Below, piece by piece: positions 1 through 8,729 of a stretch of DNA of 64,000 bases. The first letter of the stretch is position 1; every line of letters starts with the position of its first letter. Both the position numbers and the translations under genes were made by a program. A model generated the notes under the pieces. It was not told the DNA's origin, did no database searches, and worked only from the letters and a program-made list of their open reading frames with translations. The DNA comes from Chloroflexi bacterium HGW-Chloroflexi-4 (lineage in GTDB: Bacteria; Chloroflexota; Anaerolineae; Anaerolineales; Anaerolineaceae): assembly GCA_002840715.1 (NCBI GenBank), contig PHBW01000005.1, positions 47,919 to 111,918 of the forward strand, given 5' to 3'.

Positions 1-1950
1 TCTGCCATAGAAATCACCGATCTCAACAACCAGGATTGGGTGCATGCCACCCGGAAAATTAATGGGCTAGCCCAAGTGCAAATGCCTGCGGATGCAGAAT
101 GGCAGTACAGCGACCTGCTGCAGTTCACAGCCCTTCCACAAACACCTTCAGATAACAGTGATTTCTCATATAGTGATTACCTGGCCAAGTCAGGCATCTT
201 AAGCGTCATCTACCATCCGCGCAGTGTGACCCAGGTCGGCAGCGGTTACGGCAACGTGCTGCGCAAGGGATTGATCAAATTTCGCGAAAACGCACGGAAG
301 ACCATTTTTGAGATCTTTCCGCAGCCTGAAGCCGGGCTGCTGACAGGCATCTTGCTGGGCATGGATAATGATCTTCCGCCCGATCTGACCCAGGCTTACC
401 GCGATACCGGCGTGGCGCACATCATTGCCATCTCGGGTTTCAATATGGCCGTTTTAGCCGGGCTCTTCTTATGGGCATTTTCCCTGCTGGTGGGCCCCTA
501 TTGGGCAGCCTTTGTTTCTGTCATTTTGCTTGGTTTTTACGCTTCCATGGTGGACGCCTCTGAATCCGTGACGCGCGCGGTGATCATGGCGGTGCTGGCC
601 ATGGGCGGACACTTGATCGGCCGGCGGCAGGCTGGTTTAAATGCGCTGATGTTTACGGCAGCAGTGATGTGCCTGCTTCAGCCGCTGCTGTTGAAAGATG
701 CCAGTTTTCAACTCTCATTTTCCGCCAGCTTTGGTCTGGTGGTCTTTGCCCAGCCCATGCAAGACTGGTTGACAGGAGTGCTTGAGAATAAAACCTCAGA
801 GAAAACCGCTGCCAAATGGACCAAACCGCTCAGTGAATATTTTTTGTTTACGTTGGCAGCCCAAGTCGCCACACTGCCGTTTATTGCCGCCAACTTTGGG
901 CGCATCTCGATCAGCGCGCTGCTCGCCAACCCGCTGGTGCTGCCGGTACAGCCCGCTGTGATGGTCAGCGGTGCCATTACGCTTGTTGCTGGTTTTGTTC
1001 ATCCGCTGGCAGGCAAGCTGGTCATGCTTTTATCGTGGCTTTTTTTGAAATATACCAATGGCATGGTGGCTTTGCTGGCGAGAATTAAAGGAGGGGTCTT
1101 GTCCATTCAACCGGCGTTTACGATCTGGATTTTCATCGTTGTGGCATTAATCGTTGCCCTCTTTTTCTTGCGTGAGAAACTGGCCAAGTTCTTTCAGTCC
1201 AGCCGATTTATCTGGCTGGTGCTGCTGCTGGCCGCCGCCGGTTTTTCAACATGGTCCATTGCCAGTAATCAACCAGATGGCCGGCTGCATCTGCATCTGG
1301 TGCGCTGTAATGATGAATCCAGTGTTTATCTTATCGCCCCAAACGGAGAAACGTTGGCGATTGATCCGCGCGGCAGCATGGATGAATTCACATCCAGCCT
1401 CGAAAAAGAGCTCTCGCCCTGGTCTTTTCACCTTGATTCGGTGTTGATCACTGACCGAAAGCTCACTGATCCGCTGGCTGAACTGGCGGGTGCGATCAAC
1501 GTCAGGCAGGTGCAGTTGGCGCCTTCGAGCTACCGTTCTGAAGAAGACAGCCGTCCGCTGCACATCCCGGATGGTATTGAAGTTGAAAAGTTGCTGCCCT
1601 CTGAAATTGTTGAGCTCGAACCAGGCGTGCAATTGACCCTCGCGGCGGAGGATTTGAATGGCACCGCCCTGCTGCTGCAAAACGGCAGCCTGCGCATTTT
1701 GATCCCAAATGGGGTGGATTACGCGGTGATCAAAGAAGTTTCGCCAGACGCACTAACCGGGTTGACTGCCTTGCTGCTCGGTCCGGAAGATGTCAGCTAC
1801 ATCCCGCCGCGCGTATGGCTCAACCTACAACCGCAGCTGATCTTGTGGAAAGATCGAGGTATCTCGCCTTTTGAGAATTCTCTGGGCGTGGATGTTGTTG
1901 CCGATGTGCATCTGGTTTCAGACGGCACGAAGATATGGCTGACAGAATAA
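1..1950 (+). CDS. comEC: ComEC/Rec2 family DNA-uptake channel protein (5' end outside window)
   Basis: Membrane channel that passes single-stranded DNA into the cytoplasm in natural transformation. The frame is open from base 1, and the GTG at 40 is only an internal codon, so the gene enters from the left. The visible part holds the end of the soluble N-terminal domain, then the Competence core with many membrane helices (roughly residues 90-400) and the family segment GVAHIIAISGFNMAVLAG. A C-terminal domain in the position of the metallo-beta-lactamase-like domain follows. Where other ComEC proteins have an LTHxHxDH-type metal motif, this one reads VLITDRKLTDPLAELAGA, so the nuclease-like site looks lost. 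Family assignment is firm; DNA-uptake competence of the organism is not shown. Confidence 0.9.
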   Translation, partial: SAIEITDLNNQDWVHATRKINGLAQVQMPADAEWQYSDLLQFTALPQTPSDNSDFSYSDYLAKSGILSVIYHPRSVTQVGSGYGNVLRKGLIKFRENARKTIFEIFPQPEAGLLTGILLGMDNDLPPDLTQAYRDTGVAHIIAISGFNMAVLAGLFLWAFSLLVGPYWAAFVSVILLGFYASMVDASESVTRAVIMAVLAMGGHLIGRRQAGLNALMFTAAVMCLLQPLLLKDASFQLSFSASFGLVVFAQPMQDWLTGVLENKTSEKTAAKWTKPLSEYFLFTLAAQVATLPFIAANFGRISISALLANPLVLPVQPAVMVSGAITLVAGFVHPLAGKLVMLLSWLFLKYTNGMVALLARIKGGVLSIQPAFTIWIFIVVALIVALFFLREKLAKFFQSSRFIWLVLLLAAAGFSTWSIASNQPDGRLHLHLVRCNDESSVYLIAPNGETLAIDPRGSMDEFTSSLEKELSPWSFHLDSVLITDRKLTDPLAELAGAINVRQVQLAPSSYRSEEDSRPLHIPDGIEVEKLLPSEIVELEPGVQLTLAAEDLNGTALLLQNGSLRILIPNGVDYAVIKEVSPDALTGLTALLLGPEDVSYIPPRVWLNLQPQLILWKDRGISPFENSLGVDVVADVHLVSDGTKIWLTE

Positions 1951-2052
1951 GTGCAGCGGCGATGCTGCATGATTTACAGATGATAAATGAAGCATTGTCA
2001 AAGGGTTAAACCTCAGTTACACTCAAGGGAATCTAGCGCCGAGGAGACACTC

Positions 2053-2520
2053 TTGATCAAATATACAGGCATTCTGGTCTTTTTGATTTTTAGCGGAATT
2101 GGCTTTTTGCTGCTCAGGCAGGCCGTCAATGCCCGCCGCATGGGCAAACTGGCGCAAAAATGGCCTTCCACCACCGCCACCATTTTGGAATCCAACATTG
2201 TTGAAGAGCCCGGCCGCAACGCCATGGGCAACATCAATTTAGCGTTCACGGTTTCGGTGAAATATGAATACATGGTGGGCGGCAAAACGCATCAGGGCAG
2301 CCGGGTTTCATTTGGACGCCCCACTTTTGATTACGTGACCGCCAGCAATGTCAAAGACCAATTTGCCGAGGGCAAACAAGTGCCGGTGTGGTACAACCCT
2401 GAAAATTACGAAGACACTGTGCTGGCCCCCAAAACCACCGTGGGTATGCTGTCGCGTGTTCCTGGCATTTTCCTGATCGCCACCGGTGTGATCATCGGTC
2501 TGGTTTCAGTTCTTTTCTAG
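2053..2520 (+). CDS. DUF3592 domain membrane protein
   Basis: Small protein of about 155 residues with one N-terminal membrane helix, an extracytoplasmic beta-rich middle (VKYEYMVGGKTHQGSRVSFG) and a C-terminal helix. This is the DUF3592 layout; function is unknown. I chose the TTG at 2053 because a GAGGAG ribosome site lies at 2041-2046. The in-frame ATG at 1987 would add 22 non-hydrophobic residues and has no good site. It follows comEC by about 100 bases and may be co-transcribed with it. Confidence 0.7.
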   Translation: MIKYTGILVFLIFSGIGFLLLRQAVNARRMGKLAQKWPSTTATILESNIVEEPGRNAMGNINLAFTVSVKYEYMVGGKTHQGSRVSFGRPTFDYVTASNVKDQFAEGKQVPVWYNPENYEDTVLAPKTTVGMLSRVPGIFLIATGVIIGLVSVLF

Positions 2521-2553
2521 CCTGCTGCTTGATCCAGAGAATTCCCTCTGGAT

Positions 2554-2575
2554 CAATTGTTTCTAGAAATAAATA
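2554..2575. repeat. CTAG-centred palindrome, copy 1
   Basis: Match to the dispersed 22-bp palindrome (core TTTCTAGAAAT) between the DUF3592 gene and galE. The left arm is imperfect. Confidence 0.6.
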
Positions 2576-2659
2576 CCCTGTTCAAGAATGGGTTTTTATC
2601 GGTATACTTGGTGGGTAAGCAATAAACAGAACGAGCAAGCGCAAGACATAAGGAGCCCC

Positions 2660-3673
2660 ATGAAATATTTAATCACCGGCGGAGCCGGTTACATTGGAAG
2701 CACAATCTGTTCCGCGTTGAAAGATGCCGGGCACACCCCCATCATTCTGGATTCACTGGTCACGGGTCGGGAAGAATTCACCAAAGACTACACCTTCTAT
2801 AAGGCTGATATTGCCGATACTGAAGCCGTCGAAAAAGTCTTCAAGGATCACCCCGATATCCAGGCTACCATCCACTGCGCGGCGCTGATCGTGGTGCCCG
2901 AATCCGTCTCCATGCCTTATGATTATTACAAACACAACGTCTCGAAATCAATCGAGTTTTTCAATACGCTGCATCGCCTGAACCACGGACGGGTGGTGTT
3001 CAGTTCCTCAGCCTCTTTGTACGACATCGTCCCCGGCTTTATGGTGACGGAAGAGGCGCCGCTCAAAGCCAGCAGCCCCTACGCCCGCACCAAGCTAATG
3101 ATGGAAATGGTCTTGAAAGATTTCTGCGCGGCCTACAAGATGAAGGGCATCGCCCTTCGCTACTTCAACCCCATCGGCGCTGATCCACAGATGCGCAGTG
3201 GTATTCATGTGAAAAACCCCTCGCACGTGCTGGGCAAACTGGTGGATACCGCCCAGGGCAAGCAGCCCGTTTTTGAGATTACCGGCACACACTTCCCCAC
3301 CCGGGACGGCACGGGGATCCGCGATTATGTGCACGTATGGGATCTGGCGCGCGCGCATGTCAACGCGGTGACCCAGTTTGACCAGGTCTTCGAACGCGCC
3401 GGCAGCCCGGTGAGCAACTACCTGGTGATCAACCTCGGCACCGGCCGCGGCGTCACCGTGCGCGAATTGGTGACCGCGTTTGAGAAAGTCTACGGCCAGA
3501 CCATCAACAAGAAAGAGACCGGTCCCCGCCCCGGGGATGTAGCCGGTTCGTATACCAATGCCGACACGGCCAAGCGCCTGCTCGGCTGGCAAGCCGATTT
3601 GAGTATTGAACAGGGCATCTCTGACGCGCTAAAATGGGGCGAGATCAGAGAGAGCATTTTGAAGTTTGAATAA
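2660..3673 (+). CDS. galE: UDP-glucose 4-epimerase (GalE-type extended SDR)
   Basis: Interconverts UDP-glucose and UDP-galactose with bound NAD. It has the N-terminal dinucleotide motif GGAGYIG (residues 8-14), the FSSSAS strand with catalytic serine, and the YARTK motif carrying the catalytic Tyr and Lys. It ends near residue 337, the usual family length. The ATG at 2660 is preferred because AAGGAG lies just upstream and the protein then begins MKYLITGG as in relatives; the longer frame from 2588 adds non-homologous residues. A strong terminator follows at 3691. UDP-hexose specificity is by family resemblance; related sugar epimerases cannot be excluded. Confidence 0.85.
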   Translation: MKYLITGGAGYIGSTICSALKDAGHTPIILDSLVTGREEFTKDYTFYKADIADTEAVEKVFKDHPDIQATIHCAALIVVPESVSMPYDYYKHNVSKSIEFFNTLHRLNHGRVVFSSSASLYDIVPGFMVTEEAPLKASSPYARTKLMMEMVLKDFCAAYKMKGIALRYFNPIGADPQMRSGIHVKNPSHVLGKLVDTAQGKQPVFEITGTHFPTRDGTGIRDYVHVWDLARAHVNAVTQFDQVFERAGSPVSNYLVINLGTGRGVTVRELVTAFEKVYGQTINKKETGPRPGDVAGSYTNADTAKRLLGWQADLSIEQGISDALKWGEIRESILKFE

Positions 3674-3690
3674 TCCTGTTTAAGAATCAG

Positions 3691-3729
3691 GCCCCCTTGA
3701 CAAAATTTTGTCAAGGGGGCTCTTTTTTT
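3691..3729 (+). terminator. Rho-independent terminator after galE
   Basis: Perfect 30-base palindrome (arms begin GCCCCCTTGACAAAA) at 3691-3720 followed by a run of T. Its stem core CCTTGACAA/TTGTCAAGG recurs near 34.8 and 63.8 kb. Confidence 0.9.
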
Positions 3730-3742
3730 CTCGAAATAATTA
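3721..3742. repeat. CTAG-type palindrome, copy 2 (variant CTCG centre)
   Basis: The right arm CGAAATAATTA matches the dispersed palindrome and contains the stop codon (3740-3742, minus strand) of the DUF1349 gene. The left arm has been replaced by the T-run of the galE terminator. Confidence 0.5.
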
Positions 3743-4342
3743 CCCGATCACCAAATTACTGAACCTGGCCGTGACGGTCTCGCCCGGGTTGTGCGAGGTG
3801 ACGCCCAGCCCCACCAGCAGCGCGGACGCCAGCTTGAGCTGATGCGAACAATAGGGTTTCCAGGTGCTGCCATCCTGGCTGAAGGAAGCGTCAAAACGGT
3901 CGCCAGCGTGGGTCATCTTCATCCACACCAGCGGATAATCCACCGGGTAGACGGGGGGAACGGCCGTGTCATTTTCTGGATAGATCGCGACACATTCGCC
4001 GTCAGTCTCAGTGCGATACTGAAACTCGATGCCGCCATTATTGTGGTTGCGCAGATTGTTGTCGGGGAAGGCCACCATGAAGGCGTGCTTGCTGCCTGCA
4101 TCCAGCGTTTCACGCACCATGATGCCCGCCTTGGAGTACAAGTCCGCTTTGCTGAAGGCTTCGAGGTGCACCGTCACATGAAAATCGCCGACCAATTCGC
4201 AATAAGCAAAATGGAACTGGTCTATGGTGCCCCAGATATCCGCGCCGCCAGCGGTGATTTCGATTACGTCATTGCTAATTGAAGTAGTGCCCGCTTTTTC
4301 GGGGTTGCCAATGTCGGTGTGGTGAAAGGTCAGGTTGGTCAT
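3740..4342 (-). CDS. DUF1349 concanavalin-like lectin/glucanase-fold protein
   Basis: A 200-residue cytosolic protein without signal peptide. Segments GDFHVTVHLEAF, SKAGIMVRETLDAGSKHAF and the late DGSTW plus CSHQLKLASALLVGLGVTSHN follow the DUF1349 (regulation of enolase 1-like) pattern, a jelly-roll fold related to concanavalin-like domains. No catalytic role is established for the family, though carbohydrate binding is often assumed. It starts at ATG 4342 about 60 bases downstream of the STAS-like gene on the same strand, and may form a two-gene unit with it. Confidence 0.75.
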   Translation of the reverse strand: MTNLTFHHTDIGNPEKAGTTSISNDVIEITAGGADIWGTIDQFHFAYCELVGDFHVTVHLEAFSKADLYSKAGIMVRETLDAGSKHAFMVAFPDNNLRNHNNGGIEFQYRTETDGECVAIYPENDTAVPPVYPVDYPLVWMKMTHAGDRFDASFSQDGSTWKPYCSHQLKLASALLVGLGVTSHNPGETVTARFSNLVIG

Positions 4343-4398
4343 TTATAAACTCCATTGGTTGTTTCAAATATGGTCGTGGTGATGCTTCCCAAAAACGC

Positions 4399-4785
4399 TT
4401 ACTCTCGCAGCCAATCCAGAGCTTCCTCCCGTTGGGAGAAAATTTTAACCCTGTGGAGATTGTTGACGGAGTATGTTTCAAAGAAACGGTAATTATCCTT
4501 GTTGGCTTTGATATTTTTTCTTACCATGGCTCTTTTTATGGTGATCGGATGAATTCCGTGAGCCCGCATGGAATCAGTGATGGTTTTTTCCAATTGAACC
4601 ATTTCCGTTATATTCATCTTGATGGTTGATTTGGAAAGGTCACAAAGCAATTTGGTACCTCTATTTTCCAACAAGACCTTGACTGTTTCATCCACTGAGG
4701 AAGAAAGGGAGCCATACTCTTCGCTGCCGATATAGGTAGCCAAAACGATACAGTCATTTGCATCAAAAATAATTGAGTATGTCAT
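4399..4785 (-). CDS. STAS/SpoIIAA-like protein
   Basis: A 128-residue soluble protein with alternating strands and helices (MTYSIIFDANDCIVLATYIG, then GTKLLCDLSK, then KIFSQREEALDWL). The closing segment, in which a strand is followed by a helix ending in a Glu-Ala-x-x-Trp-Leu motif, is typical of SpoIIAA-like/STAS-like single-domain proteins. No phosphorylatable serine context typical of anti-anti-sigma factors is evident, so a sigma-regulatory role is not supported. AGAGG lies shortly before the ATG. Confidence 0.5.
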   Translation of the reverse strand: MTYSIIFDANDCIVLATYIGSEEYGSLSSSVDETVKVLLENRGTKLLCDLSKSTIKMNITEMVQLEKTITDSMRAHGIHPITIKRAMVRKNIKANKDNYRFFETYSVNNLHRVKIFSQREEALDWLRE

Positions 4786-5031
4786 TTAGAACCTCTGAAA
4801 ATCAACCAATAATAAGAAAAGTTGTTGATTAATGAAAACTTTTTACTGAATTATGATTGTTCTTTGCATGTTAATTATTTCACGAAATAAATGAAGGTGC
4901 TCCTTGAATAAAACTGAAGGTCACTTGAATTGTGGCATCCACAACACTCAAAGTAAAAATTTTTTCGAATCTAGGTCAGTATCGGGTTGCCCTTAAATAA
5001 TAAAAATAATTATTGGAAAAAATACCTGCTT
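4786..5031. other. AT-rich intergenic region with a degenerate palindrome
   Basis: About 245 bases without a credible gene. Near 4871-4893 there is a half-decayed relative of the dispersed palindrome (TAATTATTTC, ACG, AAATAA). It also must hold the promoter of the STAS-like gene. Confidence 0.4.
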
Positions 5032-5511
5032 CTATGCTGTCGTCCAAAAACCTGAATGAACCTCGCGAGCTTCTTTTTCCAATAAGGGTTCAGGGCCGAG
5101 GACTTCGATCTTGCGCTGGCTGTGTGAAAAAACCTCACGACAAGGTAGGTAAAGGTGATCGGGTGAAGGACCGACAATTTCATAAAGATCAATTTCACTC
5201 AGGGCAAAAACCACACGCTTGATGCCGCTCCAATAGATTGCTCCAGCACACATGGCGCAAGGGTCGGTGCTTGAATACAGGGTGCAATCCGCCAGTTCCA
5301 CGGATGAGTAACGCTGTGTGGCCATCCGAACCAGGTTTGTCTCTGCATGGCCCGTGCAGTCATGTCCGGTCAGGACGGTGTTCTCCGCGCTCAACAGCAC
5401 CTGGTTATTTTTATCCACCAGAATAGCGCCGAAAGGATGATTGCCATGCTCGCGTGCCTGCCTGGCAACGGCAATGGCTGATTTTAGCTGTTCAATATCA
5501 AAACTATTCAT
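5032..5511 (-). CDS. Nucleoside/guanine deaminase (cytidine deaminase-like fold)
   Basis: Zinc-dependent deaminase of 159 residues. The zinc and catalytic signature is complete: GHAE (His ligand and proton-shuttle Glu) about residue 55 and TDPCAMC with two Cys ligands about residue 84. The opening helix AIAVARQAREHGNHPFGAILVD is typical of guanine deaminase and of the TadA relatives. The C-terminal part (LYLPCREVFSHSQRKIEVLGPEPLLEKE) resembles stand-alone nucleoside deaminases more than TadA. Exact base specificity is not readable from sequence. Monocistronic. Confidence 0.8.
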   Translation of the reverse strand: MNSFDIEQLKSAIAVARQAREHGNHPFGAILVDKNNQVLLSAENTVLTGHDCTGHAETNLVRMATQRYSSVELADCTLYSSTDPCAMCAGAIYWSGIKRVVFALSEIDLYEIVGPSPDHLYLPCREVFSHSQRKIEVLGPEPLLEKEAREVHSGFWTTA

Positions 5512-5593
5512 TAAGATAACTCTTCCTTTTGCATGCAGAAGATAATTGTTTTAATTCCTCTATCATCAACGATAAATCCTTAGCCAGGATCAT

Positions 5594-5615
5594 TAATTAT
5601 TTCTAGAAACAATTA
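5594..5615. repeat. CTAG-centred palindrome, copy 3
   Basis: 21 of 22 positions match the perfect copy at 60863. The right arm contains the stop codon of holA (5613-5615, minus strand). Confidence 0.75.
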
Positions 5616-6623
5616 CCTTAATTCCATCACCAACATCTCAAGGTTGGTATCCAGTCCCACCGACGATGTTTTGGATTGCACATCCATTTGCAGCAGGCGG
5701 GCGTAGATGTCTGCTAACTGGCTCATGGTGAAGCGCCGCGCTGCGGTGGAATATTTGCCCACCTGATTGCCAAACAGCACTTTACGGTCCACCAGCACTT
5801 TTAGATCCTCGCGGGCATCCAGCGCTTCGCGCACCTGGATGAGCTGCCTGAATCGATGGATCACCGCACCCAGAATCGCTTCGGGCGGGGTGCTTTCAAG
5901 CAGTCGCCTCATAAGCGACTGAGCCTGCGCGGTTTTACCATCAACCAGTTCATCCAGCATCACGAACACATCAGCGGAACCCTCGACGGAGACGCACTCG
6001 ATCACGTCTTTCACATTGACCGCGCGATTGAAATCCACGAATGTCAGCAGCTTGGAGATCTCCTGGCTGGCGATGCCGGTGTCATTGCCGGTGTGGCGCG
6101 CCAGTTCGCGCGCCGCTTCGGTCTCAAAGCTGCCGCCCATGCGCTTGGCTTCCGCCGCCACCCATGAATCCATGCTTTTTTCATCGGGCAGCGCAAGGTC
6201 AATGATTTCCGCATTCTCGTGCGCCGCGATCCACTTGATCAGCCAATGGGTGGGTGAAAGCGTCTCCCAGAGCTGGATCCAAGAACCGTTGGCGTCTTTG
6301 CGCCATTTGCGGTGATCTTCAACCTGAAATATTGCATGCGTGGAGCCGGGGGTGGCATCCAACAGTTTTAAGAATTTTTCCTGGCTGTTCTTGTCGATCT
6401 TTGAAAGTGCATTATCAACGAATACAAGCCGGCTGGAGCCAAAAAAGGGCAGCGTGGTCAGCGCGGTCTGCAGGTCTTCAAAGGATGCAGATTTTCCGTC
6501 CAGGCGTGAGGTGTTCATGGCGGCATCATATTCTGCTCCCAGCGAGGCGGTGATATTCTTGACCGCCAGCGCCACCGAAAACAGATCGTCGCCGCGTAAC
6601 AGGTGAATATTGGCTTTGCTCAA
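5613..6623 (-). CDS. holA: DNA polymerase III subunit delta
   Basis: Clamp-loader subunit that opens the sliding clamp; it works with the beta clamp encoded by dnaN at 60.9 kb. The 336-residue length, the opening IHLLRGDDLFSVALAV and the segments LPFFGSSRLVFVDN and ARELARHTGNDTGIASQEISKLLTF are typical of HolA: a P-loop-like fold without a functional Walker A, then the C-terminal collar helices. Its ATG overlaps the stop of the next gene on this strand by four bases (ATGA), so the two are translationally coupled. Confidence 0.9.
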   Translation of the reverse strand: MSKANIHLLRGDDLFSVALAVKNITASLGAEYDAAMNTSRLDGKSASFEDLQTALTTLPFFGSSRLVFVDNALSKIDKNSQEKFLKLLDATPGSTHAIFQVEDHRKWRKDANGSWIQLWETLSPTHWLIKWIAAHENAEIIDLALPDEKSMDSWVAAEAKRMGGSFETEAARELARHTGNDTGIASQEISKLLTFVDFNRAVNVKDVIECVSVEGSADVFVMLDELVDGKTAQAQSLMRRLLESTPPEAILGAVIHRFRQLIQVREALDAREDLKVLVDRKVLFGNQVGKYSTAARRFTMSQLADIYARLLQMDVQSKTSSVGLDTNLEMLVMELR

Positions 6624-7168
6624 GCAACTTCCTCCACAGGTTGGTTCATTTCACCTGTAAGGATGCGGTGCAGGGTGGGTCTTCCTGGTAGTTCACGCTC
6701 GTAGCGCACGATCTGTTTGACAATCAAGCTGCCGGGATCACCCGAGGTGGTGACGTGTTCCTGCACTTTGGGGCCAAGGGGCTGCGCCACGATCAGCGCA
6801 CCGGTGACCAGCATGATCAGCAGCGGCCAGCGGTCTAATTTTTTCTTGAAAGAATTACCCGTGCCGAGCATCCCCAGCCAGGCAAGTGTTCCGGCAAGCA
6901 GACCGGCGGTGACAAAATTACTGCCGCAGTTGTCATGTATGGCCAGCTTGCGTTCGCCGCCCTTCATGCGAGTCAACGCCTGTTGAGCCGTTTCAAGCAG
7001 GGCATCTGTTGAAACATCTCCCACAATCCAGAAACCTTTATGGTCTGAATAACCTGAAAACGAGTTAGCCGGAAACTTTTTAGATAAGAGGTTTATGGTG
7101 GCGTGCTCCAATCCGTGGTTGCGACGGACGCGTGAGACAAGACCAAAATTGAGGGTTGATTTTTGCAT
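6620..7168 (-). CDS. DUF6391-like membrane protein
   Basis: A 182-residue protein. It starts with the conserved-looking RRNHGLEHATINLLSKK, then a soluble domain, two membrane helices around residues 85-130 (FVTAGLLAGTLAWLGMLG and PLLIMLVTGALIVAQPLG) and a soluble tail. The opening motif and layout resemble DUF6391 proteins of Cyanobacteria and Chloroflexota; function is unknown. It sits between radA and holA on the same strand, 15 bases after radA and overlapping holA, so the three probably form one operon. Confidence 0.6.
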   Translation of the reverse strand: MQKSTLNFGLVSRVRRNHGLEHATINLLSKKFPANSFSGYSDHKGFWIVGDVSTDALLETAQQALTRMKGGERKLAIHDNCGSNFVTAGLLAGTLAWLGMLGTGNSFKKKLDRWPLLIMLVTGALIVAQPLGPKVQEHVTTSGDPGSLIVKQIVRYERELPGRPTLHRILTGEMNQPVEEVA

Positions 7169-7183
7169 TTATTCCTCCACGGA

Positions 7184-8605
7184 TTATTTTTCTTCGAGCA
7201 ATGCCCAACCCAGTGCTTCACGCAGCGAGCGGGCTTCTTTGAGCTGGATGCCTTCGGGCAGTGGTTCACCCTGGCGTAGACGGCGTGGAATGATGGCCGT
7301 TTTAAAACCAAGTTTTTGGGCTTCGCGCAAACGGGCCGGCATCTGGCTCACCCAGCGCAGTTCGCCAGAAAGTCCCACCTCCCCGATTAAGACCGTATCC
7401 GCCTTTACGGGGATGTCTTTCATCGAGGATGCAATGGCGGTGGCAATGGCCAAATCCGCAGCGGGTTCACCCACCTGCAAGCCGCCGATGACGTTGACGA
7501 ACACATCCTGTTCGGCCAGACGCAAGCCAAGCCGGCGGGTAAGTACGGCAGTGATCAGCAGCAGACGGTTGAAATCCACTCCGTTGGGGGTGCGGCGCGG
7601 GTTACCCAGGTTGCTCGGGCTGGTGAGGCCTTGCATTTCGACCAGCAGCGGACGGGTGCCTTCCATGGTGACGGCAATGGCCGAGCCGGGGGCATTGATC
7701 ATGCGTTCGGCTAAAAAGGCTTCAGAGGGATTGGCAACTTCGATCATGCCGCGTTCGCGCATTTCAAAGACACCCACTTCTGCTGTGGCGCCAAAACGGT
7801 TCTTGACGGAACGCAGCAAACGGTAAGATTGAAAACGATCACCTTCAAGGTAGAGGACGGTGTCGACGATATGTTCAAGCACGCGCGGACCGGCGATCAC
7901 GCCTTCTTTGGTGACGTGCCCCACCAAAAAGACGGCCATGTCGCTGCTCTTGGCCAGTTCACGTAGTTTGTTGGCAGATTCGCGCACCTGGCTGACGGAG
8001 CCAGCCGACGAATTGAGGTCTGGAAGATAAACAGTCTGGATGGAATCCACAATCAGGATGTCAGGCTTGAGCGCCTGCACCTGCTCCAGCACAACATCCA
8101 GGTTGGTTTCGGTCAACAGCAGCAAGTCCTGGCTGAACTCGTGCTCGGGTTTATCATCATTCAGACGGGTCAGCCTTACGGCGCGCATTTTGATCTGGCG
8201 TTCAGATTCTTCACCTGAGACGTACAGCACCTTGAGCGCTTTTTTATGATTTTTGTGATCGGCCAGTTCAAGCGCCATTTGCAGCAGCAAAGTAGATTTG
8301 CCAATGCCGGGGTCGCCGCCCACCAGCACAATCGAGCCGGGCACGACACCTCCACCCAAGACGCGGGCAAACTCGCCAATAGGCAGGGGGATGCGCATTT
8401 CGGCGTCCCCTGAAATATCACCCATACGGCGCGGCTGTGAACGGGCATTCAAGCCTCTCACTTGAGACTTGGTAGGCGAAGAGGCTTCAACCACCACCTC
8501 TTCAACCATCGTGTCCCATCCGCCGCACTGCGGGCACTTGCCCAGGGCACGGGGAGAGGTTCTTCCGCACTGCTGGCAAACATACTGTGTAATCGTTTTC
8601 GACAT
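7184..8605 (-). CDS. radA: DNA repair protein RadA (Sms)
   Basis: RecA-like branch-migration ATPase for recombinational repair. It has an N-terminal four-cysteine zinc finger (C10, C13, C24, C27), Walker A GGDPGIGKST about residues 96-105, the RadA-specific KNRFG motif, and a C-terminal Lon-like domain (EPAADLAIATAIASS, LIGEVGLSGELRWV). I chose the ATG at 8605, giving 473 residues and starting directly at the zinc finger; the longer frame from 8629 adds 8 residues. A TATAAT hexamer on this strand (8612-8617) lies 6 bases before the ATG, which suggests a leaderless transcript. Confidence 0.93.
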   Translation of the reverse strand: MSKTITQYVCQQCGRTSPRALGKCPQCGGWDTMVEEVVVEASSPTKSQVRGLNARSQPRRMGDISGDAEMRIPLPIGEFARVLGGGVVPGSIVLVGGDPGIGKSTLLLQMALELADHKNHKKALKVLYVSGEESERQIKMRAVRLTRLNDDKPEHEFSQDLLLLTETNLDVVLEQVQALKPDILIVDSIQTVYLPDLNSSAGSVSQVRESANKLRELAKSSDMAVFLVGHVTKEGVIAGPRVLEHIVDTVLYLEGDRFQSYRLLRSVKNRFGATAEVGVFEMRERGMIEVANPSEAFLAERMINAPGSAIAVTMEGTRPLLVEMQGLTSPSNLGNPRRTPNGVDFNRLLLITAVLTRRLGLRLAEQDVFVNVIGGLQVGEPAADLAIATAIASSMKDIPVKADTVLIGEVGLSGELRWVSQMPARLREAQKLGFKTAIIPRRLRQGEPLPEGIQLKEARSLREALGWALLEEK

Positions 8606-8611
8606 AGACTT

Positions 8612-8617
8612 ATTATA
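8612..8617 (-). promoter_or_regulatory. Possible -10 element of radA
   Basis: TATAAT on the minus strand ends six bases before the radA ATG, so transcription would begin at about the start codon. No convincing -35 was found. Confidence 0.35.
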
Positions 8618-8729
8618 CTCACAAGGCAAAAACAGTACGCTTCTTTAAAGTTCACCCCAAAAATTCAAACAACCCTATAATAGAGATGAAATCATTATTG
8701 CATTACCCAACCATTCCAAGGAGGAGAAC

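Noticed and set aside
7095..7826. 243-codon ORF on the plus strand
   Set aside because: It lies entirely antisense to radA and the adjoining gene end, has low-complexity Ser/Arg-rich composition and no recognisable motif; a shadow of a GC-rich coding frame.
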